Shown here: piece by piece, positions 11,753-23,863 of the stretch
Layout: the number at the start of each line of letters is the position of its first letter
How positions within the stretch are numbered: the first letter of the stretch is position 1
Assembly: GCA_018902385.1 (NCBI GenBank)
Contig: JABSSW010000055.1
Span: 62,001-126,000, forward strand
Direction of reading: 5' to 3'
Length of the DNA: 64,000 nt
From: Physcia stellaris
Lineage: Eukaryota; Ascomycota; Lecanoromycetes; Caliciales; Physciaceae
Notes under the pieces: generated by a model
The model's input: the letters and a program-made list of their open reading frames with translations, nothing else
Database searches by the model: none
Told to the model about the DNA's origin: nothing
Program-made: the position numbers and the translations under genes

Positions 11753-14045
11753 TCACCAACTGAAAGCTTCCTCAATCAATTTCACATGGACACTCTTTCT
11801 CTGTCTGCCCAGTTTGCTCATGACACATCGCACTTCATCGGCCATATCGCTGGGGCCACTCACGAGCACGGCGACGGTCTTCGCAGCGTCTCTCAATTCC
11901 TTGTGAAGTACCTCCGGTATACTCATACGCTTGCCCACATATGTCTCTTGCTCGACGCCAACAAGAGAAGGAGCCATGGCATCTATGACACCCTGGCTTC
12001 TGGCGCCCCAGAAGAGTTTTCTTGTGCCAGGATGGGCCCGTAGGTACGGGACGCAAGCCGTGATGCCAACGCCTCCGGCAACGCAAAGAAGCAGTGAGTA
12101 TTGCGAGAGATCCTCGTGTGGGCCGTAAGCCGATTCGACCAGAACAGATAGAGTTGCGTGTTGACGGAGCTGCCTGGTCATACCTGTTTGGGACCGGAGC
12201 AGGAAACAAAGGCCGACCTTTGTGGAGCCCTTATGTTGTCTTTCAGGGCTTTCGGAGTCCGAGCTGCCTGTGGAACTCCCAAGCTTCTCTACATCTGAGT
12301 CGCAATTGAGCATCCTCGGCCGATCCCTGGAAGGAAGAATTGCCGATGCTACAGAGAAGGGATGATTTTCCCACACACGCCAAGTCAACGTAGGGAAGTA
12401 GAGATAAGCGTGCCCAGACCCACTGACTCCTTCTATATCGACACGTACGTAGTCGTCATCAATGACTGTGACCTGAGCAGTCTTAATACCTTTCGTCGCA
12501 ATTCGAGCAAGTCTCATAGCTCTTTCAAGCCCCCAGATGGCGATCGCAATATAGAGCCAGTTCTCGTAGCCCCACTGCCGCTGAAAACGTTCCAGTATGT
12601 GCCAGTAACATCCTATTAGTGTGGAAATCGAGAGAAGAACGTGCCAAGCCAAGAAAAACTCATAAATACGCTTTCTAATAGGCAAGATGGAAGCTGGAAG
12701 AAGTAATGACATTGAGAGTGTGGCAACGATCCCCCAGACCCAATAGGGTAGTCTACTTTCACTGTTATGAGTACCGGTGTGTACGTAAATCCGAAGGTAG
12801 ATCAGGGAGTGAAGAACAGCCTGGAGAGTGGCAATCCATGCAACCCAACGGTGCAGAAGTAGGAATGTACTATGGCTCCAGTTTGTCAGCCGTAACAAGA
12901 CGTTGTTACGGCCGGCGTAGAGGAAGAGAAGCGCGATGTTGGCGAAACTCAGGACTCCCAAGCGGTTTGTTATATATGCCACAATCTCACCGTCGCTCCC
13001 CGAAGCACTTGGATACCAAGCATTCGGTTGGCTCGACCTGTACCCAGCCGCGCTAAGTATAACATTGATGGCTATCAAATAAAAGATGAAGAATGCTTGG
13101 CCTCTCGTAGGTATGTGGAAAAGGCCAGCGATTGGGGTTTTGTGGCGAGTGCCGAACAGAGGTGGATCGATGGCCCAAGCGTTGAACTTTGTGACCAGTG
13201 CTCCTGGGAAAGGAATGAATCGTAAAAGAGAGAAGGCGACCGGCAGGGCAGATCCACTGACAAGTAGGACAATTCTACAACAGGGAGAGTTCAGACGTAG
13301 AATCTCACAAACAGCAAGCCGATACGTACCCGTATGTTGAGTGGCTGTCCTCCATCTTCTCAAAGGCGGCTTGAGCGTTATATGAGCCTTCGTAATCATC
13401 ATCAGAGACCAGCATTGTTCGGTTCAGATCCTCGCTAGCGACAAGCGTGTCTGTCGGCTTCATGGTCAAATTTGCCAATGTTTGCTGGTAGCTCGCTTTC
13501 GGCGCCGGCTGTTTGGACAGCCGACCAGCCACATTCATGTTCCAGTACTTTTCAAGGTTCCAGGTGGGCACGTCGTTACAGCGAACCGACATGCAGTAGG
13601 CAAGGGTCTCTAGGAAAGCATCGTCCGTGGCGTAACACTCCGGCGATGTCTCGCTGTCCATGCCCATTTCCATACCCATGTCCTCAGACATGCGTGTAAT
13701 TTCCGAGCAATTCAGCATACTGGAGGAGAGCACATCGCGGCATGCATCTATGGAGATACCGGAGTCAGTGTTGCCTTTCTAAGCTGTGTCTGGGGAGGTG
13801 CAACAGGGTTCTGGAGCTCCAATGTTTCCTTTGCCTTAAGAACATGACTCGAAACTCATGCGAGATCACGAAAAGCGAAGAAAAGGCTCCAAATTAGACG
13901 TACAGGCACACAGGGGATTGTACATGGAGATGCCATATCCGACGAGGCCGTGGCCGTCTCGGCCAGCCGTCATGGACGAAACGAGAAGGGAATGGAGACA
14001 GGCGCCAACGATGATGCCGAGCTTGAAGCCTGACATGTCTACCAT
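11753..14045 (-). CDS. Ferric/cupric reductase transmembrane protein (Fre family, NADPH oxidase-like)
   Basis: Three exons: 14045-13904, 13747-13330 and 13274-11753, 693 residues, phases agreeing. The protein starts MVDMSGFKLGIIVGACL, a likely signal peptide, followed by a Cys-containing extracellular stretch (NPLCAYACRDVL, LNCSEITR). The ferric-reductase membrane domain then shows the two bis-haem His pairs: LLHRWVAWIATLQAVLHS and AWHVLLSISTLIGCYWH. The cytoplasmic half has the FAD-binding HPFS motif in WENHPFSVAS and the NADPH-binding Gly block VAGGVGITACVPYLR, plus VSGPSDMADEV near the end. This family moves electrons from NADPH to extracellular Fe(III) or Cu(II) for uptake. No ferroxidase, permease or siderophore gene is adjacent. 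Length is typical for the family. The product could instead be specific for copper or another acceptor. Confidence 0.94.
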
Positions 14046-15976
14046 TTCTGGTCCAATGGACAGTAGCAGACGGAGGAAGAAGGATTACAAGATGAACAGA
14101 AGACGGGCAGGGACTGTAGGGGTACGCAGAAGAATCGAAGGATGCTCAAGAGGAAATGGATTTGCTTGGCCTGATGCGATGCAGAGGATAGCATTTTATA
14201 TCTCTTTTCTCCAATGGAAGAACAGCGCTACTTTAGCGAACGACATACCTTAGCCTACTGTGCCTTTAGACATGACCTACCTGTATCTTATGCTGGCTTT
14301 CCTGTACAGGTAGACGGTTTAGGGATAGTGTGTGCGGGCAATTGAGCAAGTTAAGATCTGGAACACGGAATCCCCCTCGGGACGGTCAACCTAAGGTAAG
14401 TACTCACACGTCCTTCTCCAGGTGGAGTCAAGCTGTTGCGATCAAAGTGTCCCCGTCCAGACTTTGTGAGGCGCCACCGCACGTGCCTGCTTATGTCCCA
14501 CAGCACACTCTCGAGGGGGCTTTGAGCATTGGATAGGTAGCCTGGCAAGAGGGTCTGTTGTCTCTTTCTCGCCATAGGGTAAGGTACATTAGGTAATGCA
14601 GAGCACTGGAGCTCGCCGTCTTTAGGTACTCTACATGTAAGAATAAGGTATGAAATTACAATAGGAAGTGGAGGTATGCTAGCCCGTGCTTTGGTGGCGT
14701 GGCTTGGCATGAGGCTACCCGTATCAGGGGGTTGGTAATTGGTACCGACCTAGTGGTAGTATATTACTCGTACCTCGATTCCTCCGTACGGACGAGTATT
14801 ATCGAGTATCGTACATACCGCATGCTTTATTTCGCCGCTCTATTTCACGCGCCTGGCAGCCGAGCAACGTCAACCACGCAGTCAGCCCGTGCTCCTCCTC
14901 CCTTTCCACCGATCCTTGTCATCGTCACGCTCTACGGCCGCTCTCCGAATGTTGGAGTGTTGTTCCGCATTTATGGCGCAGGTTCCATATTTAGGCGCAT
15001 GTTTGCTGGACAGATGCTGCTGGCGTGGTTCAATGGCATGTAGTCTGCCAATGTATTTCTCACGCCCATTTCTCATGTCCGAGGAGTCACCTCTTCTTGT
15101 TTGATATTGTGATGTTGGCCCGAGCCCCGCCTAAGTTGATAGATTAATAATACAGCAGGAGAGGACTGAGGTGCTGATTGGCGATTGAGCAAATTGTCGA
15201 CTTTCTTCAAGAAAGAAAGGATAGGTCGTGGCATCTCTCATGGACTTTCTTCCCCATGGCGGCAATGTGACGACTTCCTGAGCCGACCTGGAGCCGGTAT
15301 GTAGGGGGTCCCTAATATACTCATTGTGACAAGACGCGTATCCATCATTGGCACAAAGCGTATGAATGTGACATGAAGAAAATTTCATCTCCTAATTCCG
15401 TCCAGGTCGGGTAATCGCAGATCTATCAGGGTATATGCCAACAATCAAAGTATTTAGGACCAGGCCGTGGGATACGCTACAAGAATTCTCATGACCTCTT
15501 ACTCTGTGTGATATCGTGAAGTTTACAAGAAGGCTTGGTTCCAGACCAGCGAAAGATCTGATACTCTGTTAATCTATACAGTGTCAACTTTACCGATATC
15601 AGTATATCAACAGACACGATGCACTCGGACGTCTTTGTATCCTCGGGGTGTTTCTATCAGACATGGAGGCTTAAGGACCAAGTTCAAGCTGTGTTGGTCC
15701 CATCAGTCACCCACTTGTATCGAGCCAGAACGTCCACTATGTCAAACTGCAGGAAAGGCACCGCATTTGGAGTGTGCCGGTACAAGCCCTTTCTGTTCTT
15801 CGGTAGTCCAACGGCAATCAACCTGGTCGGTCGCGAAGCACATCACATGCCAAGAGCTTGTTGAAGTCTAATTGGATATAGCTACAAGTTGAATGCTGCA
15901 ATTGAGACTGTGGACATATACAAGAAATACTGAATGTAATAGCCAAAGTTGGACTTCCTTCACAAGCAAGTCTACT
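14046..15976. other. Intergenic region
   Basis: About 1.9 kb between the ferric reductase start and the nucleoside hydrolase stop. Upstream sequence of the ferric reductase lies at its left end. An ATG-started 81-codon plus-strand frame (15619-15864) exists but has no recognisable features. I see no RNA gene or mobile element. Confidence 0.4.
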
Positions 15977-17265
15977 TCAGGAGGTCGCTGTTGTCGAGGA
16001 TTGGTTACATGACTTTGGAGATGCGAGTACCTTCTCCATTCGCGAAAAGAACTTCGGTTGGTCGATTTCAAGTACGAAGTTCACACTTCTGGTATGATTC
16101 GGTGCGAACTCTTTGGACCACAAATGTGTCCTTCCGTAATCCGGGGAATTGTACGCGGTGTTGACGTCCATATAAGCGGTAACAGACTTAGTCACCAGGT
16201 CAGGCCAGGCCATGATGGCTGCTGCCGTCTCGTCCCAAAGTGGCAGTGTGATAAAATAGTTCTTCATGAGTCTGGTGTACGGATTGTCAGCTGACTTGAC
16301 GATTTTGTCCAGCCGTGCTTGAGTCAATAACTGGTTGTTGGCCACATTGCCAGCAACCGTGATCGACGGAAACGGCGCAGTGACTGCGATGTGAGCAGCT
16401 TCTGGGTCGATGAGAAAATTAAGGTCTGACCCGATGTCTTGAGTCAACGGCGACTGCAGTTGATACAAATTCAAATCAACGTAACCCCCCATCAACACGA
16501 GTTCTCTAGCTTGGGACGCAAATGTGCTATTCATACGGATAGCGGTAGCAATATTGGTCAAGGCACCCTTTGGCCTGGTAAGCTTCACGACATGGACTTC
16601 CAGCGCAATAGAAAGACTCACGGCAGAATAGATGGACACCTGACCAGGATACTTGTGTACTTGGTCAATCATGTACTGAGCTGCGGTAGACCCCTTCAAG
16701 GCGGTCGTGTTGGGATAGCCTTCGATCAAGGCAGATCTCGAAATTTGATTAGGGTCATTTCCTGTTGGATCAAGACCCGAAGCTTGCGCTGTGAGGTTTT
16801 CCGGTAAGAACACGCCTTGCCACTCTAATTTGCCCCATGATTGCTGCCATTGCTGGAAGCGCTGGTATGTTTGTACGAACGGGTTCGTTACACCCTTGAC
16901 TACAGGGATGCATGACAGTTCTCCAATCTCCAGAAGGGCAAGCTGATGACAAAATCAGCCATCCGCTCACGACAATTATGAGAAATCACAAACAAAAGAC
17001 TACGTACGGCGTGGAGGGTGCATTGTCCAACCCATGTGTTGGCTGTGTCGCTAACTAGCCCAAGGACCTTCATATCGGCGCCCAGGGCCATGAGGAATGG
17101 GATGAAGCCTGTTGAGCCCCAGTCATTGTCGAGGATCGTATAACGAGTGCCGTTTCTCAACGTTGATGCCGGAGGGTAAGCGGTGGCAGTGTCGCGAACA
17201 AGGAGCCGGCCACTCGCCAAGGAAAAGATGGCAGGCAGCGCCACGCAAATATTGATAAGACGCAT
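15977..17265 (-). CDS. Secreted inosine/uridine-preferring nucleoside hydrolase family protein
   Basis: Exons 17265-17008, 16942-16622 and 16567-15977, 389 residues. The start MRLINICVALPAIFSLASG is a good signal peptide. TRYTILDNDWGSTGFIPFL and VLGLVSDTANTW occupy the place of the Ca-binding N-terminus of nucleoside hydrolases; the canonical DxDxxxDD run is degenerate, as I recall for a fungal extracellular branch. GALTNIATAIR and ELVLMGGYVD are family blocks, as is a late NFVLEID segment near the second Ca-binding region. The family cleaves the N-glycosidic bond of ribonucleosides; a secreted form would salvage external nucleosides. The second intron (54 bp, 16621-16568) has no in-frame stop, so a read-through model would insert 18 false residues between IYSA and GALTN. 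Whether this branch is catalytically active is uncertain. Confidence 0.88.
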
Positions 17266-19484
17266 TTCGAGAAGAGGATCTTTTTCCGAACACGGCTGCT
17301 GAAGACAGAAATTTGAGATGTTTCAAGCCTTTATAATTTACGATTTGGTCTCCACCTGTATTCGCGCTCCTCATACAGACCGAGGTGGCGGAACTTCCGA
17401 GTCGCGATATATGGGCGCAACGCGGTTGGCCGCTTAGGAAAAATCGACTAGAGATACTTGTGAATTTGCGACGCAACAGTGAAGGAATTAGGTGAACACG
17501 AAAGAGAGCGTTTAGGTGATCAATTGCAGACGGTCAGCTTTGAGCACTTAGGTTGGCTGCTCGCGGTGTAGACTCTGAATTGGTGCAATTAGCCGGCTGT
17601 GCCAAAGGTTCCGCTCTATACCTCCGTATCAGGAAGGTCATCGCTGAAAAAGTATATTTACCACGCCCCCCAAATCTCACTTCACCTGCTGAAAGTATGG
17701 GCAGTATGCAGTCTCCCGCGCTTGTTGGTCTGCAATACCCAATCCACGTGGAAGTTGCTTACGAAGAGACTCTAGCCTCCCCCCTCCGCCCACCTATTGC
17801 CCGACCAAGGGTGAAGTGCCTAAAGATAGGAACATTAGAATCGAGTCTTGACATGCGATAACACGGTGCGCAGAGTGCGCCCCAAGCACAACATAGTCAA
17901 CGGTGAGCTGCAGATCTGAAGCATCAATTAATTCGATGTAAAGTCTGCGGCAGAAATTTCCGCTTAGGCGCGTGATGGAAGACCCGCCGGACCTGAATGA
18001 TAGATCGCATGTACCTGACAAAAGATTGGAAGCGCGGTGCCATCCTTAAGGCAGCCAGAAGCGAGATCTTTCCGAATAAGACTTGGGCCTACATGCTTTA
18101 AGCCGGAGAATCCCCCTCGAGTTTGGCAGTGATACAGAGCCTATGTTCTGGAGGTCAATGCTTGTGGCCAGGAGCCTTCGCAAGCTGATCAGCGAGCAAT
18201 TTTAATATTGTGTCAAAGTATTGGCGCCTCTGCAGTCCGGATGTTTCGATAATGAAACGCGTTTGCCTACATAAGCGCACTCCAGACATCACCAGACATT
18301 TTGCAGCGAGTCTACCAAGGTAGCCGTTGCAACATTGATGAAACTCCCAACCTCTTTCTCAGAGACCCGAGTGTGCAGTGGTGGAGGCATGAGCGTACGA
18401 TCAATGCTAGAGTCAGCAGCCGAACCAGCCTGAGATCAGAATTGAGCAGACAAGTCAGCCAAAAGACCGCCGGACCTGGATAATCTCCTATCTAGGCGCT
18501 TTACAGAATAGTACCCTGGGACATTCCTTTGACGAACTGTAGTAATTCTCCTGGTGGGGTTTCCCCAAGATGAAAAGTACAGAAAATGTAAGGATAATTA
18601 GGAAGGAAGTCTTATAGCCTATAGGTAGATATAGTACTCGGTGCTCTAGAGTCTTCATCATGGGAACGGCCTTATGTGACCGGCCTTAAGTGGGAGGATT
18701 TTGGGCTTACAGCGACGGACAATTCGGTATCGTTGTAAAAAAGAACGTCACGCAGACCTTCCCATTATTAGTTTTCGGTCTAGACCTCCTTTCCGAAGGC
18801 GCTTTAAGACACCGTGACCATGTCACCATGATGTGTGGATGATGCTCCAAGGTGGAATTGCGCCCCTGCGGATGAAAGCAAACCCTGAGTAAAAGCCAGC
18901 TGTAACAATTCCAAAACTTTACTGTAACATTATTTGCTTTGCCAAAGTCGTCAACTTACATAGGAAGGGCGTTAATTGCTCATCCCAGGACCTGAAATGT
19001 AACCAAGAATGGTAAGCTCCACCCGTTCGCAATAATATAGAAAATATGGTGAACGGGTGAGTGGATTCGGTCACGGGTTGAGCTTTCACAAAATGTGCTA
19101 GGAGCAAAAGCACCAGCCCGCGTGAAGAGGGGGGGATCCCAAGGTTGAGATTGCAGCTATCCACTTTGGTCGAGAAGCACGATCAGCACCGACCTAGAAT
19201 GATCGGTTCCTCGCAAGGGCCATCAATACCGGAACACCCAGATAACCGGTTAGTACAGTGAACTATAATATTGGGCATGCAGTCGCTTCTTGATTTGTGG
19301 ACCTTGTAATATATGCAGACTGTATAACGATGTGAAGGTAGAGCTACCGTAGGGAAGCGTCTCCGAAATGTCTCTTTGGCATCATGCTCCTAGAACATGC
19401 CCCGAATAGAATGTACACCAAGCCTCCAATCAAAATAGCTCTGCAAGAAATCAAGTATGGCTCGTATGGATTTACGGCCAATCT
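17266..19484. other. Intergenic region
   Basis: About 2.2 kb without a supported gene. The left end is presumably the promoter of the nucleoside hydrolase. Several sub-100-codon frames occur on both strands; none has a recognisable motif or plausible splicing partner. Confidence 0.4.
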
Positions 19485-20317
19485 CTATATGCCGCTGAAG
19501 CCATTCTTCTCGTCGATATGACGGTAACGCTCTTTTTCTGCTCGGTCTTTGAGAACCACTATCACCGAAAGGAAGAGAGCAAGATCGGCGCCTATTTTGA
19601 ATCAGCAATAGCCCACTTTAGATCACTAGATCGATTACATACCTGCAAGACCGAATATGGCGGTGAAGACGAGATCAAGGAAGCCATTGGCGAAGTTGCT
19701 GAAGGGACCCACGCAGTTGCCGAGTTGAGCTGCTTGAAAAGCGCTGGTGCAGACGTTGTCTTGGACGAAAGGGTTATTGAGGTATCCGCAGCATTTAAAC
19801 TTGAGTCAGTCAGCCAATATCCTTTAGGCTTGTAAAGTCGTAGATGCATCTATCTTACCTTCTGCTGGAGCAAGCTCTGTGACAGCTGTGACTGTTTTAC
19901 CCAAGTAACCCCCAAATTCGACCGGGTCTGCAATGTTGAAAACCAAATGTCGACGCCGATAACGAGAGTGAGCAGCGCAGTAAGTGCGATCATAGCTCCA
20001 GTAATCTTGAACCAGATGCGATTGGACGAAAGGGCAGCTCCGGGCAGTGAGATGAGGAAGGTGACAAAGGTCATGATACCAGCAGCAATGACGCCTACAC
20101 GACAAAGCTATCAGTCATTTCTCTGCGAAACGTCTGAGACGATCAGCGTACCGGACAGTGGGGTTTGGATGAGTAGCATGTTGGCAGCGACATTATCCAT
20201 GGTGGGCGCGCTGGCCATGGCAGCTTTGGTGATGAAAACCACGCCGATCAACAGACCGCCAGAGGCCAGAAACAAGAAGTCTTGAACCAGGAAGACGAGC
20301 AGTATCTTGTTGACCAT
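19485..20317 (-). CDS. Fungal tetraspanin-like membrane protein
   Basis: Four exons: 20317-20152, 20094-19859, 19799-19643 and 19591-19485, 221 residues. Four hydrophobic segments are visible: one after the start (ILLVFLVQDFLFLASGGLL), one in IMTFVTFLISLPGAAL, one in AMIALTALLTLVIGVDIWF and one in LALFLSVIVVL. The loop before the last segment holds the tetraspanin signature FKCCGYLNNP with further cysteines (DNVCTSAF, GNCVGPFSN). The cytoplasmic tail is short and charged (DRAEKERYRHIDEKNG). Fungal tetraspanins organise plasma-membrane or endomembrane protein complexes; members such as Pls1 are needed for host penetration in some pathogens, but this sequence resembles another fungal subgroup and its role is unknown. 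All splice phases agree. Confidence 0.88.
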
Positions 20318-22659
20318 GGTTGCAGTGGGGTATCGAGGGATGCTGCAGATCCGCGGTGTTTGTACAAGCGTGCACGTAAAGGCTCGGAATTAGTTGTTGA
20401 CGCCGGCGTCAAGTATGTTGATGAGCGAGTGACTCGAAGGAGTGGAAAGTCTCGAAGTACGAACGATGGGCTTTGAGAGAGCGGAGTGGGCAAGCGCCTA
20501 GAAGACGGGAGATTGTCTGATGACTATGCTCCAGCATGGCTGCAGTCATCGATAGACTCCGGTAGGCCGAGAAGGAAAGCATGATCACGGACAAGTTGAA
20601 GGAAGGAGCTGTCGAGCAAGCCAAGGCCAATATAATGCGTTAGATGCAGAGGTAAGAGGCTCCTGAGGCTCCAAAGTTTTGTGAGGAAAGGGACTTCCGA
20701 CACGCCGCGTTTCAGAATTTGCTTCAGCAACGAAATCCGCACTCCTCAACCACTGACTTTGCCCGGGCGGCAAGCAATGTCTGCATGATGATAACCTGAC
20801 AGGTTCTGGATTTTCAGGATCAGCATGTCTTTTCTGGTGCTTTCGTTCTTTGAAGACCGACAAGGCGATGGCCCAGCATTACTTGAGACGGACCCTCAAT
20901 GCCTGCAACACCAAGGATACAAATGGAGTTTGCAGATGACTCGGTAGCACTCATGCTAATATCCAATGTTCCATACTGGTAAAGCTCGTCCTGTCGGTAC
21001 GCTTCGAACGCGGGCGATAATACTCTATGGGCCCAAAGTCAACACTACTATTGGGACGTCGATTCGGCCATTTACGACGGGAGTAAGGTACAACTTGTAA
21101 ACCGTGACGAAATTTAGCGCCTGGGGGTCTCGGGCCGAATTATACCTGACGATTCAAGTCACTGCTACTACTCTACTCTGAGACAAGAGGTCTACCATCT
21201 GATCATTTTTGGATCTCTCGATCGGCATATCATGTCTAGTGAAGTCATGAAGATCACCGCAAGGACATTTATGGCATACGCCAGAGAAGTTGTTACCCAT
21301 GACTAGGACCCACCATTGGGCCAGTTCTATTACCGCCTCGAGGATCACTGCGGAACCGTGATCACGATCAGAACTCCCTATTGGTCCCGGGACTGATGTT
21401 GCACGAGAGACTTATACTTTTCCCCACGAGGGCCTTCGAAGGTCACCACCAGCCAGCGGGCTTGAGCCCCTAGCCAAACCGTACTCTCTCGAAGCTTTCT
21501 GCCGGCGTACCAGGACGTCTGTCATTGGCTCCAAGATGGCCTGTACGTAGGCATTCAGACTGCGCGAATATCCCTTCATTGCTGTCGTACCTAGCAAATA
21601 GGTAGCCTTACCTTCAAGCATGAATGAGTATCGGAATTTAGAGACGGCTGTCTCGGTTAGTCAGTATCCTCAGTCATGAGGCTGCCGCTATCAGCTTCAC
21701 CCTTCACGGATATCCTTCAAAAACCACTGCGAGGTAGGTACTTCTCACAGCACAGCAACAGAACCTAGCTATCCTTTTTTCCCTTTTATCTATGCTTGTG
21801 ATAGGTTTCAACATAAGAGCCACGTTGGGACGCGCAGTCTAGAGCTTGAGCAGAAAACGTTGTCGATCGTTCTTATAGCTGCCATGTCCCAGATGCTAGA
21901 TTGGACATGTACTGAAAGGAACTGTCTTCGCTTTCTGAGATGTACATGGCCGTAGATCTGCGGAAGCTTATTCCTCAGCTATTCCTCAGCCAGGATCTGA
22001 GTATATTGAACTTTGGACGGCAAAGATCTGACGGGCAGACACCTAGCAAGAGGCAATGCGAAAAATCACAAGGTAAGGTGTAGGAAGCATTACTGTTAAG
22101 CTATTGGCGTCCTCCTGCATGTCACCACGCGAACGGTGGGGATGGCCATTACTCATATCCTGGACAGCGATGCATTAGCCCAAGCGTGCCAGCGAGCTGA
22201 CAAGCAGAATTGTAGTCTTTTTCGCACCCTTACTTTTGGATCCCGCATCGGGTGCAACTTCACACGACAATGCCATCATGCTGTGCCTCTCTCTCTGTAC
22301 CACACCCATCTGCAAAGATCGACGGCTTGGCCTAATGATCGCTAGCTTCAAGCCCGCCCGGTCAAGATGGCGAGTGGGTGATGTTCATCATGATGGATAT
22401 TGAGTAGACGCAATTACGAATGACTTGTACATCTCACTCACCGAGAAGGAAGCCTGATATGACGAAGCACGATAGAGACACGGTCCAACATATAATTGGG
22501 AGCTGTTGAGGACTTGAGGTGTAGGTGAGGTAGAGCAGGGTCGCACACGCACATTCCGTGGCTCTCGGGCCGACCGAGCGACCGCCCCCACTTGGCCCGG
22601 TCAGCACTTGGGATAAGCGAGAGGATCGACATGGGTCGGTGGTAAAAAGCATGACTTTC
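20318..22659. other. Intergenic region
   Basis: About 2.3 kb between the tetraspanin start and the promoter of the MADS-box gene. Only short frames without recognisable content are present. The first few hundred bases are the likely tetraspanin promoter. No terminal repeats or transposase remnants were recognised. Confidence 0.4.
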
Positions 22660-22945
22660 CCGGCCCGTTTCCCCCTTTTGTCGTCTCACTTTCCCTCTTC
22701 CATTTGTCCCTCCAGTCCCCAACCGGATTGCCCTAGGCCTGATTGTGTGTGCGAACTGCCAGAAGGTGAAAGGGCGCACAGGTACGTGTGAATTATTATG
22801 ACTGAACACACTCGGATTATCTCGCTTGTCACGGCCATCATCATTCATCACCGACATGTCTTCACCGTTATTCTTCCTCCCCTTTCCCCTTTTCAGACTC
22901 GGCCGCCCGCTTCCCTCAGCCCACTTTTTCCCCCCCAAGCTCGAA
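22660..22945 (+). promoter_or_regulatory. Pyrimidine-rich promoter/leader tract of the MCM1-like gene
   Basis: The plus strand holds long C/T-rich stretches, for example around 22666-22720 and 22867-22940, ending in a C8 run near 22930. Such CT-rich blocks are common just upstream of transcription starts of constitutive ascomycete genes. They lie 130-400 bp before the ATG at 23074. Precise start sites are not visible. Confidence 0.5.
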
Positions 22946-23073
22946 GAGGAGCATTTGACGAGATCACGAATCTCTAACCAAACCCAGTAATCACCACAAT
23001 CAACATCATACCCAATTCGGCCATCGAAACCCTAAGCCAAGCCGACAACACTCTTTCGCTACAAATCCACCTA

Positions 23074-23863
23074 ATGGCCGACATCCAAGATCCCAATGCC
23101 CAGAACAGTCCCGGCGCTGACGACGCGCTGACCGGCAACGGCAACGGCGATACTCGGGGCATCAAGCGTCCACGCGTTTCTGCTGCTGCCGACGACGATG
23201 ACGACGACGATGACAAGCCGGGGCGCGAGCGAAGAAAGATTGACATCAAGTTCATTCAAGACAAGTCGCGTCGTCACATTACCTTCTCGAAGCGGAAAGC
23301 CGGTATAATGAAGAAGGTGAGCCGCCCAAGGCGTTCCCTCGACGCGCATCCACCATGATCGATCATCTTGCTGACCCACTACTACAGGCGTATGAGTTGT
23401 CGGTGCTTACAGGCACCCAAGTTCTGCTCCTTGTGGTCTCTGAGACTGGGCTCGTATACACCTTCACAACACCAAAGCTCCAACCTCTGGTTACGAAAGC
23501 GGAGGGCAAGAATTTGATCCAGGTTTGTCACGAACACCACGATATACATAAGCAGTTCCCTGACCACCTTAGGCCTGCCTCAATGCCCCGGAACCAACAC
23601 CTGGTAATGAGAACGGCATTGACGGTGAAACTGGTGGTGTCGATTCCCCTGAAGACGTCAACAGCCATGCCCCACTTCCCGCGCAAACTGCCAACATGCC
23701 TCGGGGCGGCGGCATGCCTCACTATGGCATGACAGCAGCCGAGCAACAACAAATGGCATACGCCCAGTACATGCAGCAAGCGCAGAACCCCAATGCAGGT
23801 GGCCAATACCCCATGCCACCATCTGTAGGGCAGAGGATGCCCCATCAGCAACAGCAATCTTGA
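23074..23863 (+). CDS. mcm1: SRF-type MADS-box transcription factor, Mcm1-like
   Basis: Exons 23074-23316, 23388-23522 and 23573-23863, 222 residues. An acidic run (DDDDDDDDKPG) precedes the MADS box: RERRKIDIKFIQDKSRRHI, TFSKRKAGIMKKAYELSVLT and GTQVLLLVVSETGLVYTF, which are near-invariant in Mcm1/SRF proteins. The C-terminal part is rich in Gln, Met and Pro (AEQQQMAYAQYMQQAQ), as in fungal orthologues. Mcm1 binds CArG-like P-box elements as a dimer and works with partners in mating-type, cell-cycle and development genes. The first intron splits the MADS box immediately after MKK. A long pyrimidine-rich leader lies upstream. Single-copy and essential or nearly so in most fungi studied. Confidence 0.96.

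Noticed and set aside
22438-22938. 166-codon minus-strand frame as a gene
   Set aside because: It is antisense to the pyrimidine-rich promoter of the MADS-box gene; its Lys/Gly/Arg-rich text is explained by that base composition.
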